DNA of 64,000 nt, taken from the NCBI RefSeq assembly GCF_007679965.1, contig NZ_VEHL01000003.1:186001-250000 (forward strand), written 5' to 3'. A model generated the notes under the pieces. The model was given only the letters and a program-made list of their open reading frames with translations. It made no database searches and was not told the DNA's origin. The DNA is from Bordetella genomosp. 13. GTDB lineage: Bacteria; Pseudomonadota; Gammaproteobacteria; Burkholderiales; Burkholderiaceae_B. Positions 35,139-43,690 of this stretch are shown piece after piece. Both the position numbers and the translations under genes were made by a program. Positions within the stretch are counted from its first letter, which is position 1. Each line of letters starts with the position of its first letter.

Positions 35139-36191
35139 TCAGCCGCGGCCTTCGACCGTCACCCAGTGGCGGGTGCGTTGCCGGACCTGCACGGGCAGCA
35201 CCTTGGGCAGCATGGCCAGCACGCGATCGGTGTCGTCCAGCGGGAAGACGCCCGACACGCGCAGGTCCGCCACGGCCGGGTCGCAGCGCAGCAGGCCCGG
35301 CCGGTAGCGCGCCAGGTCCGTCAGGAAGTCGGCCAGCCGCGCGTCCTCGGCCACGATCTGGCTGCGGGTCCACGCCAGGTCGTACTCGGCCAGGGCCGAC
35401 GGCATGTCGACCGCCAGGCGGGTGAAGGCGGTGCGTTCGCCCGCGCGCAGCAGCCGGGTCTGGTCCTGGGCGGCGGCCGGCGCGATCTCGACGGCGCTTT
35501 CGGCCACCGCCACCAGGGTGCGGCCATCGTCCTGGCGCACGGCGAAGCGGGTGCCCAGCGCGCGCACGCGGCCTTCCCCGGTCTGCACGATGAAAGGGCG
35601 AGGATCGGGTACGCCATCGATCGGGGCATGGCCGGTGGCGATCATGGCTTCGCCGGCCAGCAGCGCTACCAGGCGCGTGTGGCTGTCGAACCGGACGTCG
35701 ATGGCGCTGGCGGTGTTCAGCAGGATGCGGGTGCCATCGGCCAGCGCGATGCCGCGCTGCTCGCCCGTGCCGGTGCGATAGTCGGCCGCGATGCGATGCC
35801 AGGTCTGCGTGTGCGAAGCCAGCAGCGCCGTGCCGCCGAGGACGCCCCCCCACGCCAGCAGGCGCAGCGCCTGCCGGCGGCCGCGCGCGGCGGGGCCGGC
35901 GTAGGGCGACAGCGCCTGGTAGGCGGCATGGCGCTGCAGCACGCCCAGCCGGCCAGCCATCACGGCCTCGATGTGCTGCCAGGCGCGTTCGTGCTCGGGA
36001 TCGGCGGCGCGCCATTGCTGCCAGCGCGCGTGGTCGTCGTCGGTGGCTTCGCCGGACAGCATCACGGTCAGCCATTCGGCGGCCGCGTCTGCGGTGGCCT
36101 CGCGGATGGGCTGGCCGCCGGCCATGGGCCGCGAGGCGTCCCGCGGGGCGGCGGGCGGATTCGTCGAGGGCGTACAGGAGGCGGCAGGCAT
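35139..36191 (-). CDS. FecR-family anti-sigma/sigma regulator of the second surface-signalling system
   Basis: About 350 residues. The cytoplasmic FecR N-terminal domain contains AAAEWLTVMLSGEATDDDHARWQQW, then one membrane helix (LRLLAWGGVLGGTALLASH). The periplasmic FecR domain carries ADYRTGTGEQRGIALADGTRILLNTASAIDV and GRVRALGTRFAVRQ. The C-terminal signalling domain is YDLAWTRSQIVAEDARLADFLTDLARY through VSGVFPLDDTDRVLAMLP. The ATG at 36189-36191 avoids overlap with the sigma gene; a GTG at 36233 would add 14 residues and overlap it, and a later ATG at 36125 is also possible. The gene lies between its sigma factor and the STN receptor, the standard fecI-fecR-fecA order. Confidence 0.87.
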   Translation of the reverse strand: MPAASCTPSTNPPAAPRDASRPMAGGQPIREATADAAAEWLTVMLSGEATDDDHARWQQWRAADPEHERAWQHIEAVMAGRLGVLQRHAAYQALSPYAGPAARGRRQALRLLAWGGVLGGTALLASHTQTWHRIAADYRTGTGEQRGIALADGTRILLNTASAIDVRFDSHTRLVALLAGEAMIATGHAPIDGVPDPRPFIVQTGEGRVRALGTRFAVRQDDGRTLVAVAESAVEIAPAAAQDQTRLLRAGERTAFTRLAVDMPSALAEYDLAWTRSQIVAEDARLADFLTDLARYRPGLLRCDPAVADLRVSGVFPLDDTDRVLAMLPKVLPVQVRQRTRHWVTVEGRG

Positions 36192-36208
36192 GACCGACGC
36201 GGGTTCTT

Positions 36209-36718
36209 CTAGGCCGACAGGCAGAACAGGCACTGCCGGTGCGCGCGCGTCAGGTACTGCTTGACCGAACTGGTGGACACGCCCAGCCTGGCAGCGATGT
36301 CGGCGTAGCTGAGCTCTTCCAGGTGGGCCAGCAGGAAGGCTTCCTTCACCTTGGGCGGCAGGCCGTCCAGCACGCGGTCCACCTCCTGCAGGGCCTCGAT
36401 GGCCAGGGCCTGGGCTTCGGGCGAGGGCGCCAGGGGCTCGGGCAGCGCGGCCAGCATCTCCAGGTAGCTGGTTTCCAGCAGCTGGCGGCGATGGCGATGC
36501 GCCAGCAGGCGGCGCGCGATGGTCACCAGGAAGGCGCGCGGCTCGCGGATCGCCACCGTCGCGTCGCCGGTCATGACGCTGACGAAGGTGTCCTGCGCCA
36601 CGTCGGCCGCGTCGAAGCTGTTGCCCAGCCTGCGCCGCAGCCAGCCGGACAGCCAGCCGTGGTGATCGCTGTAGAGCGTGTGCAGATCGTGCTGCGCGGG
36701 AAGATCGGCGACGGGCAT
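36209..36718 (-). CDS. FecI-type ECF sigma factor
   Basis: A 169-residue ECF sigma factor. Region 2 contains DAADVAQDTFVSVMTG and PRAFLVTIARRLLAHRHRR. Region 4 contains LDGLPPKVKEAFLLAHLEEL and YADIAARLGVSTSSVKQYL, the classical FecI/PvdS-type helix-turn-helix. Expected to transcribe the downstream STN receptor gene when the FecR partner is signalled. A Fur box overlaps the promoter region about 44 bases upstream of the ATG, so the system should respond both to iron status and to ligand. Confidence 0.92.
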   Translation of the reverse strand: MPVADLPAQHDLHTLYSDHHGWLSGWLRRRLGNSFDAADVAQDTFVSVMTGDATVAIREPRAFLVTIARRLLAHRHRRQLLETSYLEMLAALPEPLAPSPEAQALAIEALQEVDRVLDGLPPKVKEAFLLAHLEELSYADIAARLGVSTSSVKQYLTRAHRQCLFCLSA

Positions 36719-36761
36719 GGGGCGCCGCGGCGAGGCGCGGTCCGGACGTTCGTAATTATCG

Positions 36762-36780
36762 AATAAGAATCTTTATCATT
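36762..36780 (-). promoter_or_regulatory. Fur box upstream of the FecI-type sigma gene
   Basis: The minus strand reads AATGATAAAGATTCTTATT within an AT-rich stretch, close to the Fur consensus GATAATGATAATCATTATC. The site ends 44 bases before the sigma-factor ATG. Iron-loaded Fur would repress the sigma-FecR unit. Confidence 0.75.
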
Positions 36781-36850
36781 TATAACTCAGGTGGAAGAGG
36801 TTGCGCAATGTGCCCGGCATGGGCGCCGCCGGGCCGGATGCCTGGCGGCG

Positions 36851-36904
36851 CTCGCCGCTCGCCGCTCGCCGCTCGCCGCTGGCCGCGCGCCGCTGGCCGC
36901 GCGC
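36851..36904. repeat. Short GC-rich tandem repeats after the Bug-gene stop codon
   Basis: Four perfect copies of CTCGCCG occupy 36851-36878. Two copies of a unit containing CTGGCCGCGCGC follow, up to the base before the stop codon of the adjacent binding-protein gene (36905-36907). It is non-coding and looks like slippage-prone simple sequence. Confidence 0.8.
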
Positions 36905-37858
36905 CTACGGCTTCAGGTCCAGTTTCCGTACCAGCGCCTTGAAGGTCTCGTTCTGCCTGTCGATGTCCGCCGCGAAGGCCGGGGTGTCGGCCCACGACAG
37001 GGTGAGGTTCTGTGAAGTGACCGACTTCTGGAAGGCCGGCGTGTCGTACACCTTGCGCGCCACCTCGCGCCACGCGCCCAGCGCTTCCTCCGGCGCGCCC
37101 TTGGGCAGGCCGATGCCGCGCCACACGCTGAACTGCAGGTCGTGGCCGCGCTCCTTGAACGTGGGCACGTCGGGAATCGCGGGCAGCCGCTGCGCGGACA
37201 TGACGGCCAGCGGCTTCAGCTTGCCGCTTTCCACGTACTGCCGCAGCTCCGCGTAGGCCACCGTGGTGGCCTTCACGTCGCCGGCCAGCAGGCCCATGAT
37301 GGCCGGCGACGAGCCTTGGTACGGCACGTGGGTGAAGGTGGCGCCGATGCTGTTGCCCAGGGCCGCGGCGGCCAGGTGCGGGATCGTGCCGTTGCCGGCG
37401 TTGCTGACGGTGACGGCTTCGGGATTGGCCCGGGCGTACGCGATGAACTCCTCGATGGTGTTCCAGGGCGCGTCGGCCCGCACGGTGATGGACGAGGGAT
37501 CGTCCGTGAAGCGGGCCACGGGCTGGAAGTCGGCGATGGTCGCCTTGCCGATGCCCATCAGCGGCACGAACAGCATCTCGGGATTCATCAGCAGGACCTT
37601 GTAGCCGTCGGGCTTGCCCGCCAGCACATAGGACCAGCCGATCGAGCCGCTGGCCCCGGGCCTGTTCGAGACGTAGACCGGCTGGGGCAGATGCTGACGC
37701 GCCACGTCCGCGATGGCGCGGGCGGTGTTGTCGCTGCCCCCGCCGGGCTGGTAGGCGACCACGAGTTCCACCTGCTTCGCGGGATACGGCGGGGCGGCCG
37801 TTGCAGCGGCCGCGGCGCCGGCCAGGAGCAGCACTACGAGTTGAGGCAAGGTTTTCAT
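36905..37858 (-). CDS. Bug-family (TctC) periplasmic solute-binding protein
   Basis: A 317-residue exported binding protein of the tripartite tricarboxylate/Bug family. The signal peptide is about 1-22 (LVVLLLAGAAAAATA). The mature N-terminus has the family signature VELVVAYQPGGGSDNTARAIA, and further on come VSNRPGASGSIGW, VTVSNAGNGTIPHLAA and THVPYQGSSPAIMGLLAGDV. The ATG at 37856-37858 starts the signal peptide; an upstream in-frame ATG would add nine unlikely residues. No TctA/TctB membrane genes are nearby, as usual for orphan Bug proteins. It follows the D-amino-acid dehydrogenase gene by about 140 bases, at the end of the hydroxyproline cluster. It may bind hydroxyproline, a related acid, or act as a co-sensor. 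Confidence 0.85.
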   Translation of the reverse strand: MKTLPQLVVLLLAGAAAAATAAPPYPAKQVELVVAYQPGGGSDNTARAIADVARQHLPQPVYVSNRPGASGSIGWSYVLAGKPDGYKVLLMNPEMLFVPLMGIGKATIADFQPVARFTDDPSSITVRADAPWNTIEEFIAYARANPEAVTVSNAGNGTIPHLAAAALGNSIGATFTHVPYQGSSPAIMGLLAGDVKATTVAYAELRQYVESGKLKPLAVMSAQRLPAIPDVPTFKERGHDLQFSVWRGIGLPKGAPEEALGAWREVARKVYDTPAFQKSVTSQNLTLSWADTPAFAADIDRQNETFKALVRKLDLKP

Positions 37859-37996
37859 GATGGAGATTCCATCCGCGCAAGGCACCGACCATGTCGGCCA
37901 TACCGGGGTGCCGTTCCGGTACGGCCCGGGAAAGCGATGGGAACGCCTCGTCGTCCGGCGTCCCGGTGCGTGCGGCGGGGCCGCGGCGGCGCAGCC

Positions 37997-39241
37997 TCAG
38001 AACCGCGTGACGGCGTACGGGCGCAGGTCCATGGCGGCCTGGCGGCCGTCCAGCAGGTCCGCGACCAGTTCCGCCGTGGTGGCCGATTGGGTCAGCCCCA
38101 GGTGTCCATGGCCGAAGGCATACAGCACGCGGTCGCCGCGTGCGGACGGTCCGATCACGGGCAGCGAATCGGGCGTGGTGGGCCGGTTGCCCATCCATTG
38201 CCGGGCATGGCGCTCGTCCAGGCCGGGCAGGTAGCGCCGCGCCAGTCGCAGCAGCGCGTCGCTGCGCCGGTAATTCGCGGGCGCGTCCAGGCCGGCGAAC
38301 TCGGCCGCGCCGCCGATGCGCAGGCCGATTGCCAGCGGCGTGGCCACGAACATGCGCTCGGCGAAGATGACTTCGCGGTTCAGCAGGGTCGCGCTGCCGG
38401 GCAGCGTGGTGTTGTAGCCGCGCTCGCTTTCGAGCAGCACGCGGTCGCCGATGGACCTGGCCAGGCGCGCGGACCAGGCGCCGGCGGCGACGATGACGCG
38501 CTCGCCGGATATCTTGCCTCCTCCGGCCAGCGTCACGCTGGCGGCCTGCGCCCCCACGCCATCCAGGGCCAGCCCGACGGCGTCGCCCGCCAGCAACGTC
38601 GCGCCCTGCGCCGCGACGTGGTCGCGCAGCCGGTCGACGATGCGCCTGGGATCGTCGATGTGCGCCCAGTCTTCCAGCATGACCGCATGCGCGAACACGG
38701 GCGCCAGCCCCGGCTCCAGCTGCCGCAGTTCGTCGCGGGACACCGGGCGCCAGCGCACGCCGCGCTCGCGCTTGAACTGCCAGGCGTGCTGCTCGCGCGC
38801 ATAGCCGTCCTCGGTCTCGTACACCGTCAGCGCGCCGCGTTTGTGCAGGTCGCCGGACAGGCCGATCTCGGCCAGCAGCGATTCGAAGTCCGCCAGCGAT
38901 CGCCGGTTCAGCGCGGCCAGCGCATCGCCGATCCGCGCATGGTTGAGCGGTGTCGAGGCCCGGCGCAAGGCCATGTACCAGGGCAGCAGGTTCGGCGCGT
39001 GTCCGGGCCGGATGGCCAGCGGCCCCAGCGGGTCCAGCAGCCACTTCAGCGGCTTCCACCCCATGCCGGCCAGCGAAAGCGGCACGCATTCCGACACGGC
39101 GATGCCCCCCGCGTTGCCGTGCGAGGCGCGGTCGCCCTCGAAGTCGCGATCGACCAGCGTGACCCGCCAGCCGCGCCGCTGCGCCGCGAGGGCGCAAGCC
39201 AGGCCGACGATACCCGCGCCGACGATGACGGCATGACCCAT
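37997..39241 (-). CDS. FAD-dependent D-amino-acid dehydrogenase, probable D-hydroxyproline dehydrogenase
   Basis: A 414-residue DAO-family flavoprotein. The N-terminal dinucleotide-binding fold is VIVGAGIVGLACALAAQRRG with GXGXXG spacing. A DadA-type core contains ASHGNAGGIAVSECVPLS near 40-57 and RGALTVYETEDG. The C-terminal FAD-binding segment is VLYAFGHGHLGLTQSATTAELVADLL. DadA-like enzymes oxidise D-amino acids with quinone or respiratory acceptors. Located directly downstream of a 4-hydroxyproline epimerase, its likely substrate is cis-4-hydroxy-D-proline, giving 1-pyrroline-4-hydroxy-2-carboxylate. The substrate is inferred from context; the enzyme class is clear. Confidence 0.85.
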   Translation of the reverse strand: MGHAVIVGAGIVGLACALAAQRRGWRVTLVDRDFEGDRASHGNAGGIAVSECVPLSLAGMGWKPLKWLLDPLGPLAIRPGHAPNLLPWYMALRRASTPLNHARIGDALAALNRRSLADFESLLAEIGLSGDLHKRGALTVYETEDGYAREQHAWQFKRERGVRWRPVSRDELRQLEPGLAPVFAHAVMLEDWAHIDDPRRIVDRLRDHVAAQGATLLAGDAVGLALDGVGAQAASVTLAGGGKISGERVIVAAGAWSARLARSIGDRVLLESERGYNTTLPGSATLLNREVIFAERMFVATPLAIGLRIGGAAEFAGLDAPANYRRSDALLRLARRYLPGLDERHARQWMGNRPTTPDSLPVIGPSARGDRVLYAFGHGHLGLTQSATTAELVADLLDGRQAAMDLRPYAVTRF

Positions 39242-39294
39242 GTGCTCGTTCTCCGGATGCTTGAATGAATGCGTCGCTGCGATTGCCTGCCCGC

Positions 39295-40293
39295 CTACTT
39301 CAGCAGGAAGCCCTTGTACAGCGGGTCGCGGTCATCCACGAAGATCGTGTTCAACCCCGTCACCCGCGCCCAGCCTTCGACGGTCGGTCGGATGCCGTCG
39401 TACTCGCCCACCCGCACGCGCTCGGTCGCCATGCCGTTGAAGGTCGTGCCGATGATGCTCTCGTGCACGAAGGCCTGGCCGATGTCCAGCTGCCCCCTGG
39501 CAACCAACTGCGCCATGCGGGCCGAGGTGCCCGTGCCGCACGGCGAGCGGTCGATGGCCTTGTCGCCGTAGAACACGGCATTGCGCGCCGATGCGCCGGC
39601 GCCTTGCGGCGTGCCCGTCCACATGACGTGCGACAGGCCGTTGATGGCCTCCGTCTCGGGATGGACGAAGCGGTACTTCTCGTTGGCCTTGCGGCGCAGG
39701 ATGGGGCTCAGGCGCTGGATGTCGGAAGGCGTGAAGTCTTCCAGGTCGCGGTAGTTCGGCTGGCTTTCCACGATGGCGTAGAAGTTGCCGCCGTAGGCCA
39801 CGTCGAACCGGATCTCGCCCAGGCCGTCCACCTCGACCGACAGGTCCCGCGAGTGCAGGAACGAGGGCACGATGGTCAGGCGCACGGAGCGCACGTGGCG
39901 GCCGTCCATCTCGTAGTGCGCCAGTACCAGGCCCGCGGGCGTGTCCAGGCGCAGCACGCCGGGCTCGCGGGGCGTGACCAGGCCGTGCTCGATCAGGAAG
40001 GTGACGGTGCCGATGGTGCCGTGGCCGCACATGGCCAGGCAGCCGCTGACCTCGATGAACAGGATGGCGACGTCGCAGTCCGGCCGGGTGGGCGGATAGA
40101 GGATGGTGCCCGACATGACCTCGTGGCCGCGCGGCTCGAACATCAGCGCCGTGCGCACCCAGTCGAAGTCGCGCTCGAAATGGGCGCGGCGCTCGATCAT
40201 GGTGTTGCCCTGCAGGGCGGGCGCGCCGCCCGTGACCAGGCGCACGGGATTGCCGCAGGTGTGGCCGTCGATGCAGAAGTAGGTGTGGTTCAT
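39295..40293 (-). CDS. 4-hydroxyproline 2-epimerase (proline racemase superfamily)
   Basis: A 332-residue cofactor-independent epimerase. Both catalytic cysteines are present: Cys89 in MCGHGTIG and Cys252 in SPCGTGTSA. Having two Cys fits proline racemase or 4-hydroxyproline epimerase and rules out trans-3-hydroxyproline dehydratase, which has Thr in the second position. The N-terminus (FCIDGHTCGNPVRLV) and EVMSGTILYPPTRPDCD are typical of hydroxyproline epimerases. The chosen ATG (40291-40293) begins this conserved start; an upstream start would add 17 unconserved residues. The reaction is trans-4-hydroxy-L-proline to cis-4-hydroxy-D-proline, feeding the adjacent dehydrogenase and DapA-like deaminase. 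It is the strongest functional anchor of the cluster. Confidence 0.9.
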   Translation of the reverse strand: MNHTYFCIDGHTCGNPVRLVTGGAPALQGNTMIERRAHFERDFDWVRTALMFEPRGHEVMSGTILYPPTRPDCDVAILFIEVSGCLAMCGHGTIGTVTFLIEHGLVTPREPGVLRLDTPAGLVLAHYEMDGRHVRSVRLTIVPSFLHSRDLSVEVDGLGEIRFDVAYGGNFYAIVESQPNYRDLEDFTPSDIQRLSPILRRKANEKYRFVHPETEAINGLSHVMWTGTPQGAGASARNAVFYGDKAIDRSPCGTGTSARMAQLVARGQLDIGQAFVHESIIGTTFNGMATERVRVGEYDGIRPTVEGWARVTGLNTIFVDDRDPLYKGFLLK

Positions 40294-40336
40294 GATGGTG
40301 GTTTCCAGGTCGGTGGGTTCGTTCCGGGACGGCCTT

Positions 40337-41614
40337 TCAGGCAAGCGCCGCGCCGGGGTCCTTCACCCAGGCGCCGTCCTTCATGATGCCCACGATTCTC
40401 TCCCCCTGGTTGTGCACGAGCACCGACATGTCGGCCAGCGGGTCGCCGTCCACCACCAGGATGTCCGCCAGCGCATTCTCGGCGATCACGCCCAGTTCGC
40501 CCGCGCGGTCCAGGATCTCGGCGCCGATCGCGGTGGCCTGGCGGATCACCTCGTAGTTGCCCAGCACCGCGGCGCGCAGCGTCAGCTCCTCGGCCTGGCA
40601 CTGCTGCATCTCGCCAAGCAGGTCCGTGCCGATGCCCATCTTCACGCCGTGGCGCGCCAGGATCTCCAGCGCCTTCAGGCCCTGCAGGCGCACGTTCTCG
40701 TTCTTGGCCAGCACGTCCCGGGACAATCCCTGCTGCGCGCCGAAGCGGTTCATGGCGTCGTAGGTGACCAGCGTCGGCACGGCGTAGGTGCCGTGCTCGG
40801 CCATGACGGCCGCGGCCTCGTCGTCCACCAGGTTGCCGTGCTCCACGGTCTTCACGCCCAGGGCGGCGACCCGCTTGATGGCGGCCGAGGTGTAGGCATG
40901 CGCCATCACGTAGGTCTGGTGCGACTGCGCCTCTTCCACCACCGCCTTGATCTCGTCCACCGAGAACTGCAGGTTGCCGATGGGATCGGTGGGCGAGGCC
41001 ACGCCGCCGGACGCCATGATCTTGATCTGGTTGGCGCCCGCCCGCATCTCTTCGCGCACGGCCTTGCGGATGGCGTCCACGCCGTCGACCACGCGTCCGA
41101 TCGCGCCCGCGTTGCGGTTGCAGCCGCACGGGTCCGGGTCGGAGAAATCGAAGCGGTCGCGGAAGTCCGCATGGCCGCCGGTCTGCGACAGCGCCTTGCC
41201 GCTGACGAACAGGCGCGGGCCGTCGATGGTGCCGTCCTGGATGGCGCAGGACAGCGCGTAGTCGGCGCCGCCCGCGTCGCGCACGGACGTGAAGCCGCGA
41301 TGCAGCATGGCCTGCAGAATGGGCACGGCGCGCAGGATGGCCAGGGCGTTGGGCAGCTTGCCGTTGAGCCCCAGGCTGGCCACGGAGGCGATCACGTGGA
41401 CGTGGCAGTCGATCAGGCCCGGCATCACGGTCCTGCCGCCGACGTCGATCACCTGGACGCCGGTCGTGTCCACGCCGGTCGTATCCAGGCGGCCCTCGTC
41501 CACGTCGCCCGCCACCACCTTGGCGATGCGGTTCCCGGACACGACGACGCTGTAGCGCACGTCCTCGTCGCGATGGGACACGTCCAGCAGCTTGGCGTTC
41601 TTCAAGACAATCAT
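40337..41614 (-). CDS. COG1228 amidohydrolase, prolidase-like (Xaa-Pro/Xaa-Hyp dipeptidase candidate)
   Basis: A 425-residue metal-dependent hydrolase of the amidohydrolase superfamily. The HxH metal motif is DCHVHV near residue 71-76. A probable carboxylated Lys is in NQIKIMASGG, His ligands are in MAHAYT and VEHGNLV, and the last metal Asp is in IGTDLLG. Members of this COG1228 branch (Sgx9260b/c) were shown to be prolidases that split Xaa-Pro and Xaa-hydroxyproline. That activity fits the neighbouring epimerase, dehydrogenase and deaminase, so dipeptide cleavage to release hydroxyproline is proposed. The start ATG (41612-41614) has AAGGA upstream; an earlier in-frame ATG adds seven residues and lacks such a site. 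No signal peptide, so it acts in the cytoplasm. Confidence 0.75.
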   Translation of the reverse strand: MIVLKNAKLLDVSHRDEDVRYSVVVSGNRIAKVVAGDVDEGRLDTTGVDTTGVQVIDVGGRTVMPGLIDCHVHVIASVASLGLNGKLPNALAILRAVPILQAMLHRGFTSVRDAGGADYALSCAIQDGTIDGPRLFVSGKALSQTGGHADFRDRFDFSDPDPCGCNRNAGAIGRVVDGVDAIRKAVREEMRAGANQIKIMASGGVASPTDPIGNLQFSVDEIKAVVEEAQSHQTYVMAHAYTSAAIKRVAALGVKTVEHGNLVDDEAAAVMAEHGTYAVPTLVTYDAMNRFGAQQGLSRDVLAKNENVRLQGLKALEILARHGVKMGIGTDLLGEMQQCQAEELTLRAAVLGNYEVIRQATAIGAEILDRAGELGVIAENALADILVVDGDPLADMSVLVHNQGERIVGIMKDGAWVKDPGAALA

Positions 41615-41638
41615 CGGTTTTCCTTCAGACTTCACGCT

Positions 41639-42172
41639 TCATACGGATTCCAGGCCTTCCACGGAGGCGTCGGCCGACAGCGTGTCGACCCGCCTGCGCA
41701 GCCTGGGGGCGATCAATTGCGCGGCGACGCTGGCCTGTGAGACGTCCAGCGCGTCGTAGTGCGCCGCGCCGTGCAGCAGGTTCAGCGAGCCCAGCACCTC
41801 GCCGTCCAGCCGCACCGAGACGTTCAGCACGCTCTGCAGGCCGTGCGACAGCAGCAGTGCGTGGTCCGAGAACACGGCCCGGATGTCGTCGGCGGACGAG
41901 CCCAGATAACCCTCGCCACGCACCAGCACGCTGTCCACCCACGCCGACTGCGTGACCCGCTTCATGCCGCCCACCGGGTTGATGTCCGGCCGGCTGCTGT
42001 ACAGGCGCTGCATCACGCCGGCCGAGCGGTTGTAGGCCAGCAGGGTGAACAGGCCATGCCCGTACGATTCGGCCAGCGTTCGGTCCAGGCATTGCCATAC
42101 GACGTCGTCGTCCGCGCCTTGCGCCAGCGCGCGGGCCAGGGAAAGCAGCGGGGTAGGGGCGGGGCGCGGCAT
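41639..42172 (-). CDS. GAF-domain protein
   Basis: A 177-residue soluble protein consisting of one GAF domain: VVWQCLDRTLAESYGHGLFT, then YNRSAGVMQRLYSSRP, then SVRLDGEVLGSLNLLHG. GAF domains bind small molecules; no output domain, HTH or kinase is attached. Located between the MFS transporter and the prolidase-like gene on the same strand with short gaps, it is part of the hydroxyproline operon. It could sense a pathway compound and act on the transporter or regulator. The partner and ligand are unknown. Confidence 0.75.
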   Translation of the reverse strand: MPRPAPTPLLSLARALAQGADDDVVWQCLDRTLAESYGHGLFTLLAYNRSAGVMQRLYSSRPDINPVGGMKRVTQSAWVDSVLVRGEGYLGSSADDIRAVFSDHALLLSHGLQSVLNVSVRLDGEVLGSLNLLHGAAHYDALDVSQASVAAQLIAPRLRRRVDTLSADASVEGLESV

Positions 42173-42197
42173 GGCGTCGGTCCTCGGTCGGCCGGGC

Positions 42198-43577
42198 CTA
42201 CAGGCCCTGTTGCTCGCGGGTGCGGGAGATGTCCTCCAGCGTGCGGTTGTTGGTGTTGATGCCGAAGATCAGCACCACCAGCGCGCCCGTCAGCAGCACC
42301 ACCGTGGTCATGCCGAACACCCCGCCGAAGCCCAGGACGGGATAGATGGCCCCCACGATGGTGGGCGAGGCGATGGCGCCCAGGCGCGCGAACGACGAGG
42401 CCGATCCCATGCCCGTGGCGCGGATGCTGGTGGGATAGAGCTCGGGCGTGTAGGCGTACTGGCCCGCGTTCACGCCGTTCATGCCGAACGACAGCAGGAT
42501 GGACGCGATCAGCACGTGCGTCGGATCCTTCACGAACACCAGCGCCATCGCCGACGCGCAGGCGAACGCCATGTACATCACGATGGTGTATTTGCGGCCT
42601 ATCCTGTCGTTGAAGTATGCGGCCGAGTAGTAGCCCGGGATCTGGGCCAGGTAGATGGCGATGGAGTAGCCGAAGCTCTTGGTGATGGTCATGCCCTGCT
42701 GCACCAGCAGGCCCGGAATCCACGTGAAGAACGCGTACGAGCAGAACGTGATCGACAGCCAGAACGTCCACGTCATGGCGGTCACGCCGCGCCAGTTGGG
42801 CGACCACAGCACCTTGAACTGCTCCAGGAAGGACGTCTTGGCGCGAGTGATCTGCGCGTCGTCCTCGACGCGCGGCGGCATGGGCGGCAGCGGGCGGCCC
42901 AGCGCGGCTTCGGCGCGGGCCTCGAAGCGGTCCACCACCGCGCTGGCCTCGTCGTGCCGGCCCTGGCTTTCCAGCCAGCGCGGCGACTCGTCCAGCGCAT
43001 GGCGCCACCACAGCAGCACCACCACGGGCACCGCGCTGATCACCAGGATCCAGCGCCACCCGTTGTCCGACAGCGGCACGATGAAGTAGCCCAGCAGGGC
43101 CGCGGCCACGAAGCCGAACGAGAAGAAGCCGGCCAGCGCGCCCGTGAAGCGACCGCGGTACTTGCTGGCCACGAACTCGGCCAGGAAGGGCGCGATGATG
43201 GCGCCTTCCGCGCCCATGCCGATGCCCGCCAGCATGCGGAACAGGAAGAACAGGTGCCAGTCGTGCGTCATCGCGTTGGCGATGGACATCACGCAGAAGA
43301 TGGCCAGCGCCCACATCATCACGCCGCGCCGTCCGAAGCGGTCGCCCAGCAGGCCCGCCAGCAGCGCGCCGATCAGGAAGCCGATGTAGGTGCTGCTGGC
43401 CAGGAAGCCCACTTCCAGGCTGGACAGGCTCCACTGCGTGCGCAGCACCGGAAGAATGAAGGCGATGATGCCGGCGTCCAGGGCCTCGAAGGCGAAGCCC
43501 AGGCCCCCCATGACCAGCAGTTTGAAGTGCGCCCGGCAGAACGGGATGCGTTCCAATCTGGCTGCGACGTGAGACAT
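42198..43577 (-). CDS. MFS transporter, sugar-acid/metabolite:H+ symporter type
   Basis: A 459-residue permease with about 12 transmembrane helices in two halves joined by a charged loop (about 200-240, SQGRHDEASAVVDRFEARAE). The loop 2-3 motif is GLLGDRFGRRGVMMW and the equivalent in the second half is AYFNDRIGRKYTIVMY. The motif DESPRWLESQGR is typical of the sugar/metabolite symporter (AAHS/SP-like) families. The start ATG (43575-43577) is preceded by AAGGGA. Gene position between the DapA-like deaminase and the GAF protein suggests import of hydroxyproline or hydroxyproline-containing dipeptides. Confidence 0.85.
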   Translation of the reverse strand: MSHVAARLERIPFCRAHFKLLVMGGLGFAFEALDAGIIAFILPVLRTQWSLSSLEVGFLASSTYIGFLIGALLAGLLGDRFGRRGVMMWALAIFCVMSIANAMTHDWHLFFLFRMLAGIGMGAEGAIIAPFLAEFVASKYRGRFTGALAGFFSFGFVAAALLGYFIVPLSDNGWRWILVISAVPVVVLLWWRHALDESPRWLESQGRHDEASAVVDRFEARAEAALGRPLPPMPPRVEDDAQITRAKTSFLEQFKVLWSPNWRGVTAMTWTFWLSITFCSYAFFTWIPGLLVQQGMTITKSFGYSIAIYLAQIPGYYSAAYFNDRIGRKYTIVMYMAFACASAMALVFVKDPTHVLIASILLSFGMNGVNAGQYAYTPELYPTSIRATGMGSASSFARLGAIASPTIVGAIYPVLGFGGVFGMTTVVLLTGALVVLIFGINTNNRTLEDISRTREQQGL

Positions 43578-43690
43578 GATGTGTTCCCTTGCTTGTGGAT
43601 GTTCTTCGTTCGGGGGTGCGCTCGGTCGGGCAGGCCGGGACTCGCCGTGCAAGGCCTGGCCCGCCGCGGGCCTTCGGTAGGCGGGCCTCG

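Noticed and set aside
36851..36904. Possible CRISPR-like array
   Set aside because: Units of 7 to 14 bases without spacers; simple-sequence repeat only.
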